Source of the DNA: Hoplostethus atlanticus
Lineage: Eukaryota; Chordata; Actinopteri; Trachichthyiformes; Trachichthyidae
NCBI GenBank assembly: GCA_034670405.1
Contig: JAXDDX010000043.1
Coordinates: 1,281,001-1,345,000 of the forward strand
DNA length: 64,000 nucleotides
Direction of reading: 5' to 3'
Shown here: piece after piece, positions 46,470 to 59,689 of the stretch
Position numbering within the stretch: position 1 is the first letter of the stretch
Layout of the letters: the number at the start of each line of letters is the position of its first letter
Notes under the pieces: model-generated
What the model saw: the letters and a program-made list of their open reading frames with translations, nothing else
Database searches by the model: none
Told to the model about the DNA's origin: nothing
Position numbers and translations under genes: made by a program

Positions 46470-47350
46470 TAACCAACTGTGATCGCCGGGGACGGTAACC
46501 TCTCTTTAGTGCACACATCAATCCACCGCCAGCTTCACGGGGCAGCGTGGGTGAACGCCAATGCCAATCTCAGGCAACGAGAAACCGTTAAGAGTGGACG
46601 GGGTCAAGTGGGCAGGTTTTACTGTGCTGTAATCTTGCGTTTATTTTGAAATCCCACACTTTCTGCTGCGGAGCTCGCGGCAGCTCTGACTTTCTACAGA
46701 AGTATGCACTCAAACGACCAAGGGGGAAGATGCTGTATATCCTGTATCCCGTATAACAAAGTCTGTGGAGTGAAGACAAAAAACTTTCCCAAGTCGTGTT
46801 GTTTTGATCAGGCGCAATAAATAGGTACGCACCCGAACAAATCTGTGTGAAGAGATCGCACTTTGATATGTTAAAGAAAGCTAAACGAACCACTGCCTGT
46901 TGCAGTTCCATCAAAGTCAGAAAATGCTCCATTTATGAGGCTTTACGAGGCTTTACGAGGTTCTCCGGCTCCGTAATTACCAACATGGCGAGGAAGACGG
47001 ACTATTACACTCGATTGCAGCGTTTTAATTGCTAATTACCCGACAATAGCTCTCCATTATTCATCGCAATTAGCTTTTCCTTGGTGGTCACCTTGTAATC
47101 CTCCGCTTTGATGACCTTTTATTTCCATCAGCTCCAAGGATGTCGGCAGGTGTTGTCGGGCTGCGTTGCTTTCATATGGTAATGGCTTAGCTTCCATTTA
47201 CATAGGGAACTGCGCCTCGCACCGCGGCGAAACCTTGAGCGCGTGTGAAACGCCTTAACCACATAACGGCTGTCTAAAACAATGCCCTTCCCCTCATTGT
47301 CAAATGATTAATTAAGCCGTGTCATGTAATTGCCTCAGCACGCCGGCTGC
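46470..47350. other. candidate conserved non-coding region (inferred)
   Basis: This long repeat-free stretch holds TTTAATTGCTAATTACCCGA, CATTATTCATCGCAATTAGC, TCAAATGATTAATTAAGCCG and GGCGGCAAA-like GC words. It is the densest run of homeodomain-like TAATTA/ATTAGC sites in the window. No coding signal is present. Confidence 0.33.
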
Positions 47351-47439
47351 TTTTGATATGAATGAAATCCCCGGGATTCCCCCCCCCCATGCTGGATAAC
47401 GTTAAAGCAACGTAGCTCCAACATCTCTACCGTCGAAGG

Positions 47440-47760
47440 CCTTCTGCACATCTTGTCAGAATTAATAGGAGGGATTTGGAAACATGACACCGGTGCTGTT
47501 GGTTCTGCCCTGTCACGAGGCCTGGCTCTCTTCATTATGTGGCCCTGCAACCACAGTGTGTATGCAAAACATCCTTTTCGTACACACAGTCGTCTCTGTG
47601 TGTGTGTGTGTGTGTGTCTCCTCTGCGTGGCGTCATAATTTATGACACGCTGCAGCCTAATGAAGCCGTAAGCTATAATGCATATTCACTAACGTGGTGG
47701 GCTGGGCCGGGACGGGCTGCGGCGAGGAGCGCCCAGCCGCTACAAATTTACAGTGAGCAC
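47440..47760. other. candidate conserved non-coding block with palindromic HOX/CDX-like site (inferred)
   Basis: GTCATAATTTATGAC at 47632-47646 is a near-perfect palindrome resembling two facing posterior-HOX/CDX half-sites. CTATAATGCATATTCACTAA follows. A (TG)n at 47597-47617 interrupts it. Confidence 0.3.
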
Positions 47761-47786
47761 TGACAGCGTGCACAAACACATGCACG

Positions 47787-47833
<47 letters not shown>

Positions 47834-49502
47834 TTTATTGGTGCCAGAGGCCTTGCAGTGGAAGACTTCACCTAGTGAACAGCACCTGTAGCATGCTGAG
47901 CAGTGCTCTGTTGTTTTGTTTTGTTTTGTTTTGTTTTGTTTTGACCAGATCACTTAAGAGCCTGTATTTATTTACAGTAAAGGCTTATTGTTTCAATTTA
48001 ACATCATCATTCAATATTCTCTAACAGTCATCAGGAATTTACCTGCTATTAGAAATTATTGATCATATTAAAATATCAAATAACATCTCTTACATGTTAC
48101 ATGAGGATTTCATCTTTCCAACAGAAATACATTCATTCATTCTGCAGCTGTATTGCAGGGCTTGTTTGTGCATGCCCACGTTCATTTCCTTCCTGTGGCT
48201 TTAACAAGAAGCAGTTTTAGATTGGATCTTAAATTACTTACTAAATTTCTAAATATGTTTTGAATGTTTTTCTACCAGAAACCTTGAACGTCTCTCTGGT
48301 AACACTTTATCTGTCTCTGGTAACTCTGGTACCTCTGAAACAGCCTTTCCCACTGTAGTAACCTGTGTGTTCACCAACACTGAAAGTAGTACTCACATTG
48401 TGTAAAGCACATCGTGTAGGACAGAGATTTTCTGGATTTTTCTTTTGTACATGCAGTTTTTTCCGTAGGTGAAGACTCAGGTTAATTCAGTGGAGTAAGG
48501 CCTGTTAAAGAGCGTGTAGTATTGATTACACCGAATTGATCAATCATTCATTCATTACATTAATCAGCCATGAACAATTGAAGGCTTTGATTCCAAGACT
48601 CTGTGCATTGATATTTCATAAATAAGGACGATTTCATCCCCAACATTATTTTTGTTTTGTAAGCAAAGGTCTCAGATCAGTTCATAACTTCAGCAGTATT
48701 GTAGTAGTATTCACTATTCATTTTTCAAATGCTTTAAGTTCTGATGCGATGAATGAAACAACATCTACTTTCAATTATTAATGATTTTATTTTGAAGCAG
48801 AAAAAATAATGTAATTATGATAATAATGAATAGAAGGTAACTTGAGTCTTCAGTTAACAAATGGTAACTTCTTAACACACTGATCACTGATCACTCTATT
48901 GGAAGTAAATTGAATGATAAACATCAGGTTAGGATTTTTTTCCACCAAAATGCATTTTCATATATATATATATATATATATATGTATTTATATGTATATA
49001 ATTCTGGAAGGGAACCCAGGAGTTGCCGTGGTCGGGTCGTGTGGTAAATGAAGGTGTGTTGCTCCGTGTTTCATCTGAGTGTAGAAATGTAATCTGTTCT
49101 GCTAGGGCGGCTCCTCTCCTCCTATAGCTCCATTTGTTGGTCCCAGCGCTCCGTGTTGACAGATGATAGCTTGAATTCGTCTCCTTAGTTTTCCGGCTCT
49201 ATGTGTCACTTTCAAGTCCCATTAGCCACTGGAACATACTGGAACGTTTTAACCCCCCCACCCCCACTGCACCCGCCACCACCCACCGCTTGCTGCTTGT
49301 CGTCGCCCGGAAAATGACTCTTTTTTTTTTTTTTTTTTTTTTGAATGCTCTCTCTTTTTTTTGCTCCATTCTTTATTTTGAATTTCACGCTTTGGTTGTT
49401 GGAAGGAGATGCCCGTGAAAGATTTTTTGTTTTGATCCTGTGAGTGTGTGTTTCATCGAGCGCTGTGTCAGATATACTTATCTCTCTGTCTGTCTGTTGC
49501 AG

Positions 49503-49556
49503 GTTCGGAGCACGGTCAACAGGATCAAGGAAAGGAGGAAAGCTCTTAATTTTTCA
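49503..49556 (+). CDS. adgrd2: adgrd2 exon 18: membrane-proximal tail
   Basis: This 54-bp phase-0 exon lies between CTGTCTGTTGCAG and TCA|GTATGT and reads VRSTVNRIKERRKALNFS. It is strongly basic, as expected for helix 8 and the region after TM7, and E-V-R across the exon 17/18 junction is the usual ADGRD continuation. A TG-rich run (49590-49630) follows the donor. Confidence 0.88.
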
Positions 49557-49973
49557 GTATGTAACCCACTATTATCCTGTGGACGTACATGTGTGTGTGT
49601 TCGTGTGTGTGTGTGTGTGTGTTTGTGCATGTGTGCCGAAGCAGCAGTTCCAATTTTCCTCACAGCTTTTCACCACGACAGCAATGCCAATGAAAAGTAG
49701 CCACAAAGCAGCACAGTACATCTACTTGCCTCCCGCTAGCCGACAGTCCATGTTAGATGCCCTTATACATCAAACATGGACTCTCCTTAATAGCCACCCA
49801 CCCCCACCCCCCCCTCCCCTGCCCTCCCCCACCCCAGCACCTTCATCCCAGCAATGTCAAGCTCTGCGGTGGGTTACAAGTTTCTAATCCAGGACAAGCC
49901 GTCCCCTGACATTAAAGTGTCAGGCCAGTATTTATACCTGGCTGGACGCTGGCTGGAATTGCGGGGTGCTGCA

Positions 49974-50021
<48 letters not shown>

Positions 50022-50114
50022 CGTGCGTGAGTGTGTGTGTGTGTCCGGGAGGATCACTTAGCCCAGGCGAAGCACTTTAAAAGTAGTTAATAGTTCCTAG
50101 CACACACAAACAGA

Positions 50115-50160
<46 letters not shown>

Positions 50161-50239
50161 CAGTTATAGACCCCAGCATACACACCTTGGCAGATACACT
50201 CCCACTCTTATCATCTCCCATTCCCTTGCTCCCCATCAT

Positions 50240-50307
<68 letters not shown>

Positions 50308-52019
50308 ACTTGTCCCTTATGAGTGATCACATTAACTCCTCTCCCTGGGTTGTTGTGTCATGCTTTATGACCGGCAGCACTTTGTCCTGCCGCCCCCCCA
50401 CAACCCTCCCCGCTCACCCCCAAACCCCCCCACCCCCCACACCCCCCACCTTCCCCACCCCCCCCACCATTCAGCCCCATCAGGTCACTGAAGAGGGAAT
50501 GAGACTATTTCTGACGGCAGATTGATTTTTAGAATATCAGGGCACCCCGACTTCCCTTTGACCCCCCCCCCCCCCCCCCCCCCCCGCCGACAGGCAGACA
50601 CACTGTAAAGACGGAAACCAGTAAAAAAAAAAAAATGACGGGTGGGGGTGTGGGGGGAGGGTAGGAGTTGAGGGTGTGATGTGGGGGGTGCTAGAGCCCC
50701 CAGAGGCCCTGTGCCGCTGGGTGTAGCCTGATATATTGGGCGCCCCTGTTATCAAGTGAGCCCCCCCCCCCCACCTACACACACACACACACACACACCT
50801 TCTTTTTTAGTGCTCTCTCTTCTCTCCTGCTGGCAATTTTCCAATCTTGGTTCCGCCACCAGAACGCGTTTTTTAGCCGTCACAGCCGCCTGTCGTTTTT
50901 TAGCTAATGCTATTTTGCGCCATAAATCCCGGCTGAAATACTGTATCTACCTGTCCTGTGGTAGATAGGAGACGTTTGGCTCTAGATGACCGCACATGCC
51001 CCTATATATCCCCTCGTTGTAAAACATAGGATAGGGTATGGCGCCGTGCCGGCTGAGGGATAAAGAGGCGTTCGCGGCGCACTGTTACTGCATATGGGGG
51101 TCATTAGAAGACGAATGGCACTTGTCGGAGATAGAGGGGTTTATACGTGGTTTTGGTCCCAGTGATTGAAGGGTTAACCTGAGCGGGGAATTCACTGCAG
51201 ATTTCAACGCTGCTTCATGGCAGAATTTTCTGAAAATGCCCATTTAGGTTACATAACACGACGAAACCTGAATGATCCTTGTGGGGAAATTGGGCACATT
51301 TACCTTTTGTGCTGATGAGCTCATGCAGGGTTACTCCTTAGTACCAACATACTAAACATTGCACGGGTGAAATGCCTGAGTCCCTGTATTTCTGTGTGAT
51401 AGAGAAGCCAGGGAGAAAAAGTCATGATAGTCATTTATTTCAACAAGCCACATCAAATCACATCAGATGTTGGGATATTGTATATACACTAGCAACGGAT
51501 GTCATTTGATATTGTAGGTACAATTCAGCGATATCTTGGTACAGTAACACACCCTCTGACCTCCACGACCTCTTGTATAAATTCTACCAAACCTAATCAC
51601 AAACTCTCCCCTCTTTAATTATCGACCTCTTCAGCCCTTTTGCTTGCAGTAGCCCCCTGCATGGGCGAGGGTCATATAAAGAGTGTTTTCAGCCCCCAGG
51701 GAGGCGGGGTTTTTAGCTTCATCATTATTTACACACACACACACACACACACACGCGCAGCTGACCAATGTAGCCCGCCCGCTTGATACCAAGTACCTCC
51801 TGACCCCCCTGACCTCCCACTTGTACACACACTGCCAGATTGCTTGGTGAAATAAAGCTGTCAGTTGCGGGACCCAAATAAAAAACGACCCCCCCTCAAT
51901 ACCCTGACACCGCTGAAATATAGATATAAATTGGAAGCGGATTAGTTTCTTGATCTTAATTCAAGTTTTGACAAGATATAGGAAGCCAGGGGTTGGGTGG
52001 AATGCGTGCATGCGAATGT

Positions 52020-52063
<44 letters not shown>

Positions 52064-52208
52064 ATTGTAGATCATATATGTATCTTTCTCGCTTTTCCCT
52101 CTATCGCTTTCTCTCGTTGTGCGCTTACAATTGCATTTTACACATTTAGGTAACACACTCGTCCAGACCAACTTGAAATATGAGTGCATGTATTTGCCTC
52201 CCTGCACT

Positions 52209-52243
<35 letters not shown>

Positions 52244-53028
52244 CAGGACTTCTGCAGTGAAACAGCCAGAGCAGCAGGCATAGCTCTGAATGTTTGCCAT
52301 GCTAGGCATTCCTCCCTGATAGACAGATGTAACACAAGAGGCCCCGGGGCCCGGTGAAGCACCCCAGTCTGTTTGAGAGCTGTGCAAACAAATGGGTTTT
52401 CAGTGATTGCCGTTTATTTTGGTCTCGCGGGGCGATGCGTGAGTCTGAAATGTTTGAAACGAGGAGGTTTCGGAGACCAGGTGGGAAGTAATCAACGGCA
52501 TCAGTTAGTAGACACTCACATGTACCTACCGCTAAACAGAGCATGTATATATCGTCATGGTTACCCTCCTAAGTGGTGTTCAAAATCAATCACATTCTGA
52601 TTTCTTTTTGCTAAATATAACGATTTAGATATGACAGCAAGTGTTTGAACTATGCCAGTGTATCAATCAGCTGATAATGTTTCTGATCAGTTTCAGTCAA
52701 AAGAAAGATGTGCCACTTTTTCCCTCTGAGAATCGTAGGAGTGTTACAGTGTTTTATCAATAAAGGAAGACAGAGTTTGATGAAAACACTTCAGATACAC
52801 TATGTTGAGTGATAGTAAAGAGAATAACCTTTTAGAAATGAAACGTTGTTGATTAAATATGATGCAATGTATGTATGCTAAATTGTTAGCATGTAGCACC
52901 GGACTGAACGATCTACCGGGGACACATGGATGATTTTGGTGTCCGTGTTCTCATCACTTAACAATTAAGTTGACCGATGGGCCAGTCTCTATTCTCGTTT
53001 TGACCCTGCCTTCTCCTTCCTCGTACAG
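49557..53028 (+). other. adgrd2: adgrd2 intron 18
   Basis: This 3.5-kb intron contains (TG)n/(CA)n at 49979-50043, 50118-50160, 50238-50303, 51730-51754, 52024-52061 and 52211-52240, plus long C runs (50564-50586, 50761-50772). The part 50870-51140 is repeat-free and regulatory-looking. There are no exons. Confidence 0.82.
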
Positions 53029-53209
53029 AACTGTGCCAGTTCCCGACCGTCCAGCTCAGTTACCAGCTCTCGTCCTGTCAGCTCCCCGCTGCCCGGCGTC
53101 CCGGGGCCCCAGACACCCAGCCAGGAGGAGGAGGCCAGCCCGCCGCCCGCCCCCGCCTGCTCCCACCCCGACACCATGGCCCCGGGGGACGAGGAGGAGA
53201 GAACCAGGG
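53029..53209 (+). CDS. adgrd2: adgrd2 exon 19: Ser/Pro/Glu-rich cytoplasmic tail
   Basis: After CTCGTACAG the phase-0 frame reads NCASSRPSSSVTSSRPVSS, then a Pro/Glu-rich part ending DEEERTR. This is a low-complexity tail with many Ser/Thr, possible phosphorylation sites. The donor AGGG|GTGAGT is strong and would leave one base. Without that splice the frame continues for 17 more codons to a TAG at 53260. Which end is used cannot be decided here. The frame choice follows phase continuity; another frame is also open, and composition is GC-rich. Confidence 0.72.
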
Positions 53210-53274
53210 GTGAGTCATCAGACCAATACTGCACACACAGCAACTCTACTTACTGTAGATAGATAAAGAAAAGA

Positions 53275-53375
53275 GCGCCATCTACAGGAACTCAAACTCC
53301 ACCAACAGAAAATCCAAGGAGAAAGACGTCACAGTACTGGACACACTGTTTGATTGACAGGTGATCTCTGGGAAG
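53275..53375 (+). repeat. dispersed repeat (close copy at 61.62-61.74 kb)
   Basis: GTACTGGACACACTGTTTGA followed by TTGACAGGTGATCTCTGGGA is identical at 61669-61707, and the preceding AAAATCCAAGGA also matches. Confidence 0.75.
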
Positions 53376-54841
53376 AGCAGTGAGGAACACCACAGCGATG
53401 AGACTTTTAAACACTGTCCTTCCTCCTCATAAACTAAAAAAAATGTTGTATGTCACACTCTGCCGCACATGTATTTATACGGGGAAAGTTGACCAACCAC
53501 GATTGCTCTTTTTCAGCAACAAGGTCAGGCTGGAGCTGTTGGGGCTTCCATGCTTTGCTCCAGAGCCCCCCAGCAGCAGCTGTTCAGGGAGGGGAGGGCG
53601 TTTCTAGTTCACTTGCCCCACAGTTTTTCCCTGGTTGATCAGGAGTTTTGAACTGGCCCACCTCTCCTCTCTAACCTCACCTGGAGTCACGTTGACCCAG
53701 CGGGCCTCTCTGCTAGCCTTACCACTCCAAAAGCACAACCCATCCACCACCACTCAAAAAACAACGAGTAAGGCCATCCATTGTGTGATATATATTTTTA
53801 TTAATTATGGCATCTGAAAAAGTAAGGATTGTGAAATACTTTGGGGGTGATGTATCATTTTTTTCTTTGTGAGCCTTTTCGTTTGAAGAGTGCGGTACCT
53901 TTAACCTTGTCTTTTGAAAATTTCGCTTTAGAAGTGGCAGTTTTTCCTGCAAAGGATTCTGGTTGTCATTGGATGTGGTTGAATGGATGCGGGCACTTCA
54001 ACCAAACATCTGTGATGAACCTCAAACCCAATGCCATCCCCACTCTCATCCACTTCCCCTTTCCTCCAACATCCAGGCCTGCTCTCACTGTAAACAGGGG
54101 GAGTTGCATGGATGTCACTGTGGATCCTGATTGTTGTTGTTTTGTTTGTTGCTATTTTGTTTTTTTTGACTTGAGATGTTTTCAAAAGCCTCCTTTTTTT
54201 AATCTCACCTTCACAAACTGCATTTTTTTCTGCTTTTATCATCATATATTTACTGTTTTTGTATTATTTTCTATCATTACAATTATTATTATTATTATTA
54301 CAGTTTTATTTATTTTAAAGTGCATTATAACTTCTGTTTTGAAAGCTGCTATATAAATAACGTATATTAAAAGGTTTACTTTATTGAATCAGCGCTTTTT
54401 ATCACTTCGCTTCTGTGCACATTAACTGAAATAAAATACAAAATAAATACAAAAAGATCCCCGCACAACTCTGTCAGTCGATCCCTTAAAATCCAGATAG
54501 CTTTGATTCAATAACACCTATCTTGTTTTTTTTTCTCTTCATTGGTAAATCTGTAAGGCATTACTCTGTGAGTAGCGGCCGGCCTGTTGAGTGAAGTCAG
54601 ACATGAGAAATCTCCTGTCCCCCTTTAACACTAACCAGACACCCTGGCTTCAATCTGGCTGCCTGACCCGCTCTGCACTGAGCCGAGTTAAGAGTCATTT
54701 GGTTGTGGAAAAGATTGGACACAACAGTTTCAAAGCAGAGAGAGGAGGGGGGGGGTCGATGCTCGGTTTCATTGTGTAATTTAAACCGGGTTCGGTGTCA
54801 CTCTTTCTTATCGCCCAGTTACACTTGAGAGTTGAAGAGTT

Positions 54842-54970
54842 TCAATCTTAGTTTGGTTTAATTTATTTGCACAAATGCCAAAAAACATTAGAAAAAAAGA
54901 CAGAAAAGAGATGAGGTGAGACACCAAAACCCAGAGGGGTGTATAAAAATAAAAGAAGAACCCAGAAATA
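54842..54970 (+). repeat. dispersed repeat, LINE 3'-end-like (copy at 62.94-63.06 kb)
   Basis: GTTTGGTTTAATTTATTTGC followed by ACAAATG, then an A-rich part and AAACCCAGAGGGG, recur in order at 62942-63058. The family was not identified. Confidence 0.65.
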
Positions 54971-57023
54971 AGTGGTTACCTTTAATGCCTCTATGTAACT
55001 GAGAAAACATCTTTTGCTGCTGCTTCTGAATCAGCTGTTATCATTTTTAAACTCTTCTTTATATTTATATATATATTTTTATTTTATCTTGCGTCCCTTT
55101 ATTTTGTTATGTTGTTTCTTCGTGGCCCTTCTAGTCTATGAAATGTGCTACATAAATACAATTTGATTTTAATTTGGTGACATCAATATGAAGGATCAAT
55201 TAAACATCCGGTAAATACCGTGAGGGTCTGCTTTATGACATTCCCTTTGAATAGTACCCGTGCTGTGTGTTATGGCTCGGCGTCGCCGCTCCGTGCAGCC
55301 GGTGATTTACAGCGGTTCCTCTCCCGACGCCATCACCGCCTCACCGTCTCTTCCACGCGCTCCGTCTGCAGTAGTTAAATCAGTCCTCACGTCACATGAC
55401 TGAACCTCCAGCGCAGCCAGACAAATCAAACACGGCAGCAAAAACATTGTTTCTGACGAAGCGCAAACGCAGAAGTAATTGATTGTCAGGTGATATTATT
55501 CAGCTCATTTGCTGCCCCCCCCCCCCTCCCCCCCGACTCCCCTCACCCCCCCCCTCACCCCCTCAATGCTACAGCATGCAAATGCGACCGGCTCCCTGTG
55601 ATTGAGTGCTGGGACCCGTACTGTACAATCACTACTGTACCATATTCAGCACACATTCACGCTCACTCACTAATCATCCTGAGCACCCCCCACCCCCCAC
55701 CCCCCATCCACCTCCCATAATCCAACACTACATGAGCAATGATTGAGTATTTGTTTTTAATACGAGGCTATTTTTTGAAAGCGCCTGCAGCTCTGTAAGG
55801 GAGAGACGAAGCAGAGAGAGGGAGTTTGTGTCTGATTGTGTGTTTGGAGAGAGAGGGATATAGACATATGGACATATGGAGATATACAAGGACCTGCAGG
55901 AGAAAGTACTGATGTGGAAAATGTTGTTTGAGGAGGATTAAGAAAAGGTTTGTAAAAGTTCAAGGAGATGAGAAAAAGTTCAGAGTGGTATTCTCCTGCG
56001 GTACATTGTCCCCCAGTAGAACGGGACAAACTAACAGATGCGCTCCGCTCTTCCCAACAATAACCGCTGCCTCTCCTAACTGATAGCAGTACCTCGCGTG
56101 TACAAGGTCAACCACAGCTTGGTTGGGGAAAAGGAGGGGGGTGGGTGAGTCCTGTGTTTAGCCCTGCTTTTGATACCTTTATGTCCTTTCCGTCCCCCGG
56201 TGTTGGTTGATTCGAAGGAAAGACCGATGCGGAGATTGACTTATGTTCAGGGCACATGTGGACGAAAAAGACAAAGGTGCTGTGAGTGCAAGAGAAGGAC
56301 GAGTGCATATGAAGGAATAAAAGAAGAATGGGGGAGCAGAATTTGGAGATTTTGAATTGAAAGTGGAAGGCTTATGTTGGTGTTTGTGAATGTGCTTGAG
56401 TGTTGTATTCCTGGCGAGATGGGCCCACACAAAGGCCGAGTTGAAGGTTGCCAGCCCCGTTAAGTGGGCATAATGTGCCGGGTCGCCAGTGTTGCTTCAC
56501 GTTGTCTATCCGCTTTGTTAGAACAGACAGAGACGACCACGCAGTTTCTGTTATCATCGATGGGTCTGATTCAAAGGAGCATTAAGTGTCCCTGCAGGGT
56601 TTTTCTCTGCTTAGTACCAGTGCTTGACTAGACTTTATCTGAATTATGTCCAATGTCATGTTGTTATCTTGCCATGTAGCAGCCGATAATGTAGAAACTG
56701 ACAGATAACTTCATATCTTGTCAAAATGTAAGAAAATGTCCATCTAGGTGGTAAAAAAATGTAATAAAACGTTGCTGTATAATGTAATAATACCACATTA
56801 TTACTTCATAAGGGTTTAACATGTTTTTAGGTGATGATGAAATTATATTATTGAGCAATAATGTAACAACTCAAGTTATTACATTCTTCTTATTAGTTAA
56901 TACTAATTTATAGTTACTTTATTTGTCAATATTATTATGACATCATCAGTTAAAAATATGTTACACCCCTTATGAAGTAATAATGGCCTGTTAATGTCAG
57001 TGTGAATCTAGATGTAGATCCTG

Positions 57024-57049
57024 TAGATAGATAGATAGATAGATAGATA

Positions 57050-57083
<34 letters not shown>
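57024..57083. repeat. (GATA)n(GATT)n compound microsatellite
   Basis: About seven GATA units run into about eight GATT units. Confidence 0.95.
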
Positions 57084-57084
<1 letters not shown>

Positions 57085-58399
57085 CCGCCTGTGTCTGTCT
57101 GCCAGATAACAAAGTGAACAAAAGTGAACAAGGGAACACAGTATCATGCGCTACTGACGGTCTCACCACTTTCCCCACCATACTTGTTTCCCACCTTACT
57201 GGTTCCAGCCCAGCCCTGGCTTACCTAACTCAAGCTGTAGGAACCATATGCCTGCACGCCGCTGACATCTGACACCCCTTCCCCTCCCTCTCCTCTTAAC
57301 ATGTGTTCCTCAGCATCCCTCGCAATTAGGGGCCTTCTAGATAAAGTGGTGCGGCGGTCTATCGCATGCATCTCCTGCAGATTACACACAGATCCTTCAC
57401 TGACACCATGGAGAGGTCGGCTCCCCCCTACCACCCTCCTCCTACCGCCACACCAACGCTTGTCATGCACGTTTAGCCTGATTCATTGACACGCCGCAGG
57501 TTCCCCTCCTCCAAAAAATGAAACAAAAAAATCCCTCGAGCGATGACAGCATCGGTGCGCCAATCTCCTCCAGGCGCACGGGGCTCGCCGTTCAGCCCGA
57601 AGTCCCCTTCTGGGGAAGGTGCAATCGAAGTGTTGACACTAGAAAGGCCAGTGTATTTTGAAGGCCTTTTGAAGGTCAATTGAAAGGGGGTAAATATAAT
57701 TAGAACTACTATTTCCTTGTGTGATTTTGAAAATCTAAAAAAACAGAAATGGAGTCTAGGAAAAGGAAGAGCACCGCTGCTTCTCCTTCCTACTGTTAAG
57801 GATGTACAGTGCATGCAATCACAATTTGCTGCGTTTGTTTGCTCTGTTGAAGATGCATGCAGCAAATGTGTTATTGTGAAATACATAGAGTAAAATTTCA
57901 GATATTCTTACTGACAACAAATATTGTTTTTCCTGGCTGCTGAGTCTCCTCAATGCGTACATCGGTTGAATTTACTTGTATGTCTCCTTGTACTGAATGC
58001 AAGGTGCTGACGTCCCTGTACCGTGTGCACCAGTATGAACTTTACTACAGTAGTTGTCAATATGTCTCGACACCAAGACAAATTCCTGCACAGTTACGGC
58101 ACTGGGAGTATAGAGTAGTTCTGTTTCTTCATATCAAAGAGAACCACGTTGTATTCAGACATAATTGGAGTCTAATAATAACTATTTGGAGCGCGGCGTG
58201 GCACCATTAGCTGCATTAGTCACAGCTTGGCCTTGTTAGTCAGAACACTGAGGATTCACAGCTATTTTTAATGGTCCGTTTGTGCATTTCTGTGGCTCTC
58301 ATCTGGTTTGTTTGCAGTGTGCAGAGACGCGTAAAAAACAGCTTGTAGAGATCAGTTAGTTTACCGGACAATTTTTAAAACACCAATTAAAAAAGAGTT

Positions 58400-58459
58400 T
58401 GGTGTGATGGCTCATACCAGGTACCTGTGATGAAGCCATCCTGGGTCTTTGTCGCATGT

Positions 58460-58503
<44 letters not shown>

Positions 58504-58548
58504 CTTTACTTTATCCAATGAAGCAGAAATGCCACAAAATAATCTTCA
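58400..58548 (+). repeat. SINE 3' part
   Basis: ATGGCTCATACCAGGTACCT, CCATCCTGGGTCTTTGTCGC and ATGTCATCCTCTCTCT are followed by CCAATGAAGCAGAAATGCCA and AAAATAATCTT. This is the typical 3' end of a common fish tRNA-SINE, with its internal (CT)n at 58467-58499. Confidence 0.65.
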
Positions 58549-58716
58549 AAAAACATATATGCATTTCAAAGTTCTCCATGACAACTCAAAAAGTCAAATC
58601 CTCATCTTCTCTGTGGTCCTTACAGACACTGACAGATAACTCACTACACTATAAACAGTCAGTAACCTGGATTTCACTTCATGTATTCCTCATGAACAGC
58701 AAATAGCAACAGCGGT

Positions 58717-58872
58717 CCTGTCTATCCACCTGTCTATCCACCTGTCTGTCAGCCTGTCTGTCCACCTGTCTGTCAGCCTGTCTATCCACCTGTCTGTCAG
58801 CCTGTCTATCCACCTGTCTGTCAGCCTGTCTATCCACCTGTCTATCCACCTGTCTGTCAGCCTGTCTGTCAA
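58717..58872. repeat. 12-bp minisatellite (CCTGTCTRTCMR), about 13 units
   Basis: Units alternate between CCTGTCTATCCA and CCTGTCTGTCAG types. Because 12 is a multiple of three, a minus-strand DRQV/DRQA-type frame stays open; there is no other coding evidence. Confidence 0.93.
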
Positions 58873-59249
58873 CCTGTCTGCTGCCACTCAGGACATCCAT
58901 CCTCTTTAACCCAGGGATGCTGCTGACCTCTGAAACACCAAAGACAACAGTAACAAGGTGTTTCAGTGGTTTTGACCTTTGCACTCTACTGTTGTGCTGA
59001 TCAGAACTTGAGAGATAATAGAATATACTCTCCGGTTGGACACTGAACTGAAGCAGAGTTTATTCCAGTACACCGGCGTTATAAAACCGATTGTGTTTTC
59101 AATTAGACCCTTCCAGTGGTGTAGCAGCTGGCCGGCGGCGTCCAGAGACACCAGACATGCTTCAAGAGGAACAATAAAAAGAAGTTGTTGCTGTGGGGAT
59201 TGACATCACATCGATAATTACCCCAGCAGAATCACAGACACCACAGGCG

Positions 59250-59250
<1 letters not shown>

Positions 59251-59296
<46 letters not shown>
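59251..59296. repeat. (TG)n(AG)n compound microsatellite
   Basis: About fifteen TG units run into eight AG units. Confidence 0.95.
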
Positions 59297-59297
<1 letters not shown>

Positions 59298-59689
59298 TAG
59301 TTGGCCTCTGAGCGGCAGCTTGTGTTCAACGTCTCGCTGATGCAAAGTGATGTGTACTAATTCTACATCTGCTCAAACCAAACAGGGCTCGAAAGTTCAG
59401 CCAAGTCTGAAAAAAATCACTTCCTCCCAACCTGACGTCCTCCGCCCTCTCCGAGCGCGAGCAAATTCGATGCATCTTTCCTGCATCCTTTCTGCATTTT
59501 GGAGTGATTGACAAATAAGTGGATGTGACCTTGGGGGGCTTTGTGTGTGTGTGTGAGTGTGTGTGTGGAGGTTTGGCTTGTTGGCTTCACTGTTTAGAGG
59601 ATCCGTGGCCCTGAGTCGGGGCCCTTGTCATGCGGGCTGAGGCTTTGAGGACTTGATTGTAGCCTCGCCGTGTAAATACCCAAACAAAC

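Larger units (their letters stand above)
44649..49502 (+). other. adgrd2: adgrd2 intron 17
   Basis: This 4.85-kb intron has no supported exons. Microsatellites lie at 44741-44772 (TG), 47791-47830 (CA), 47910-47943 (GTTTT), 48960-48982 (TA) and 49320-49342 (T). The 44.9-47.8 kb part is largely repeat-free. Confidence 0.82.

Noticed and set aside
57473-57886. 137-residue minus-strand open frame
   Set aside because: No domain, no splice framing and no recognisable similarity; it overlaps repeat-free DNA that could be regulatory.
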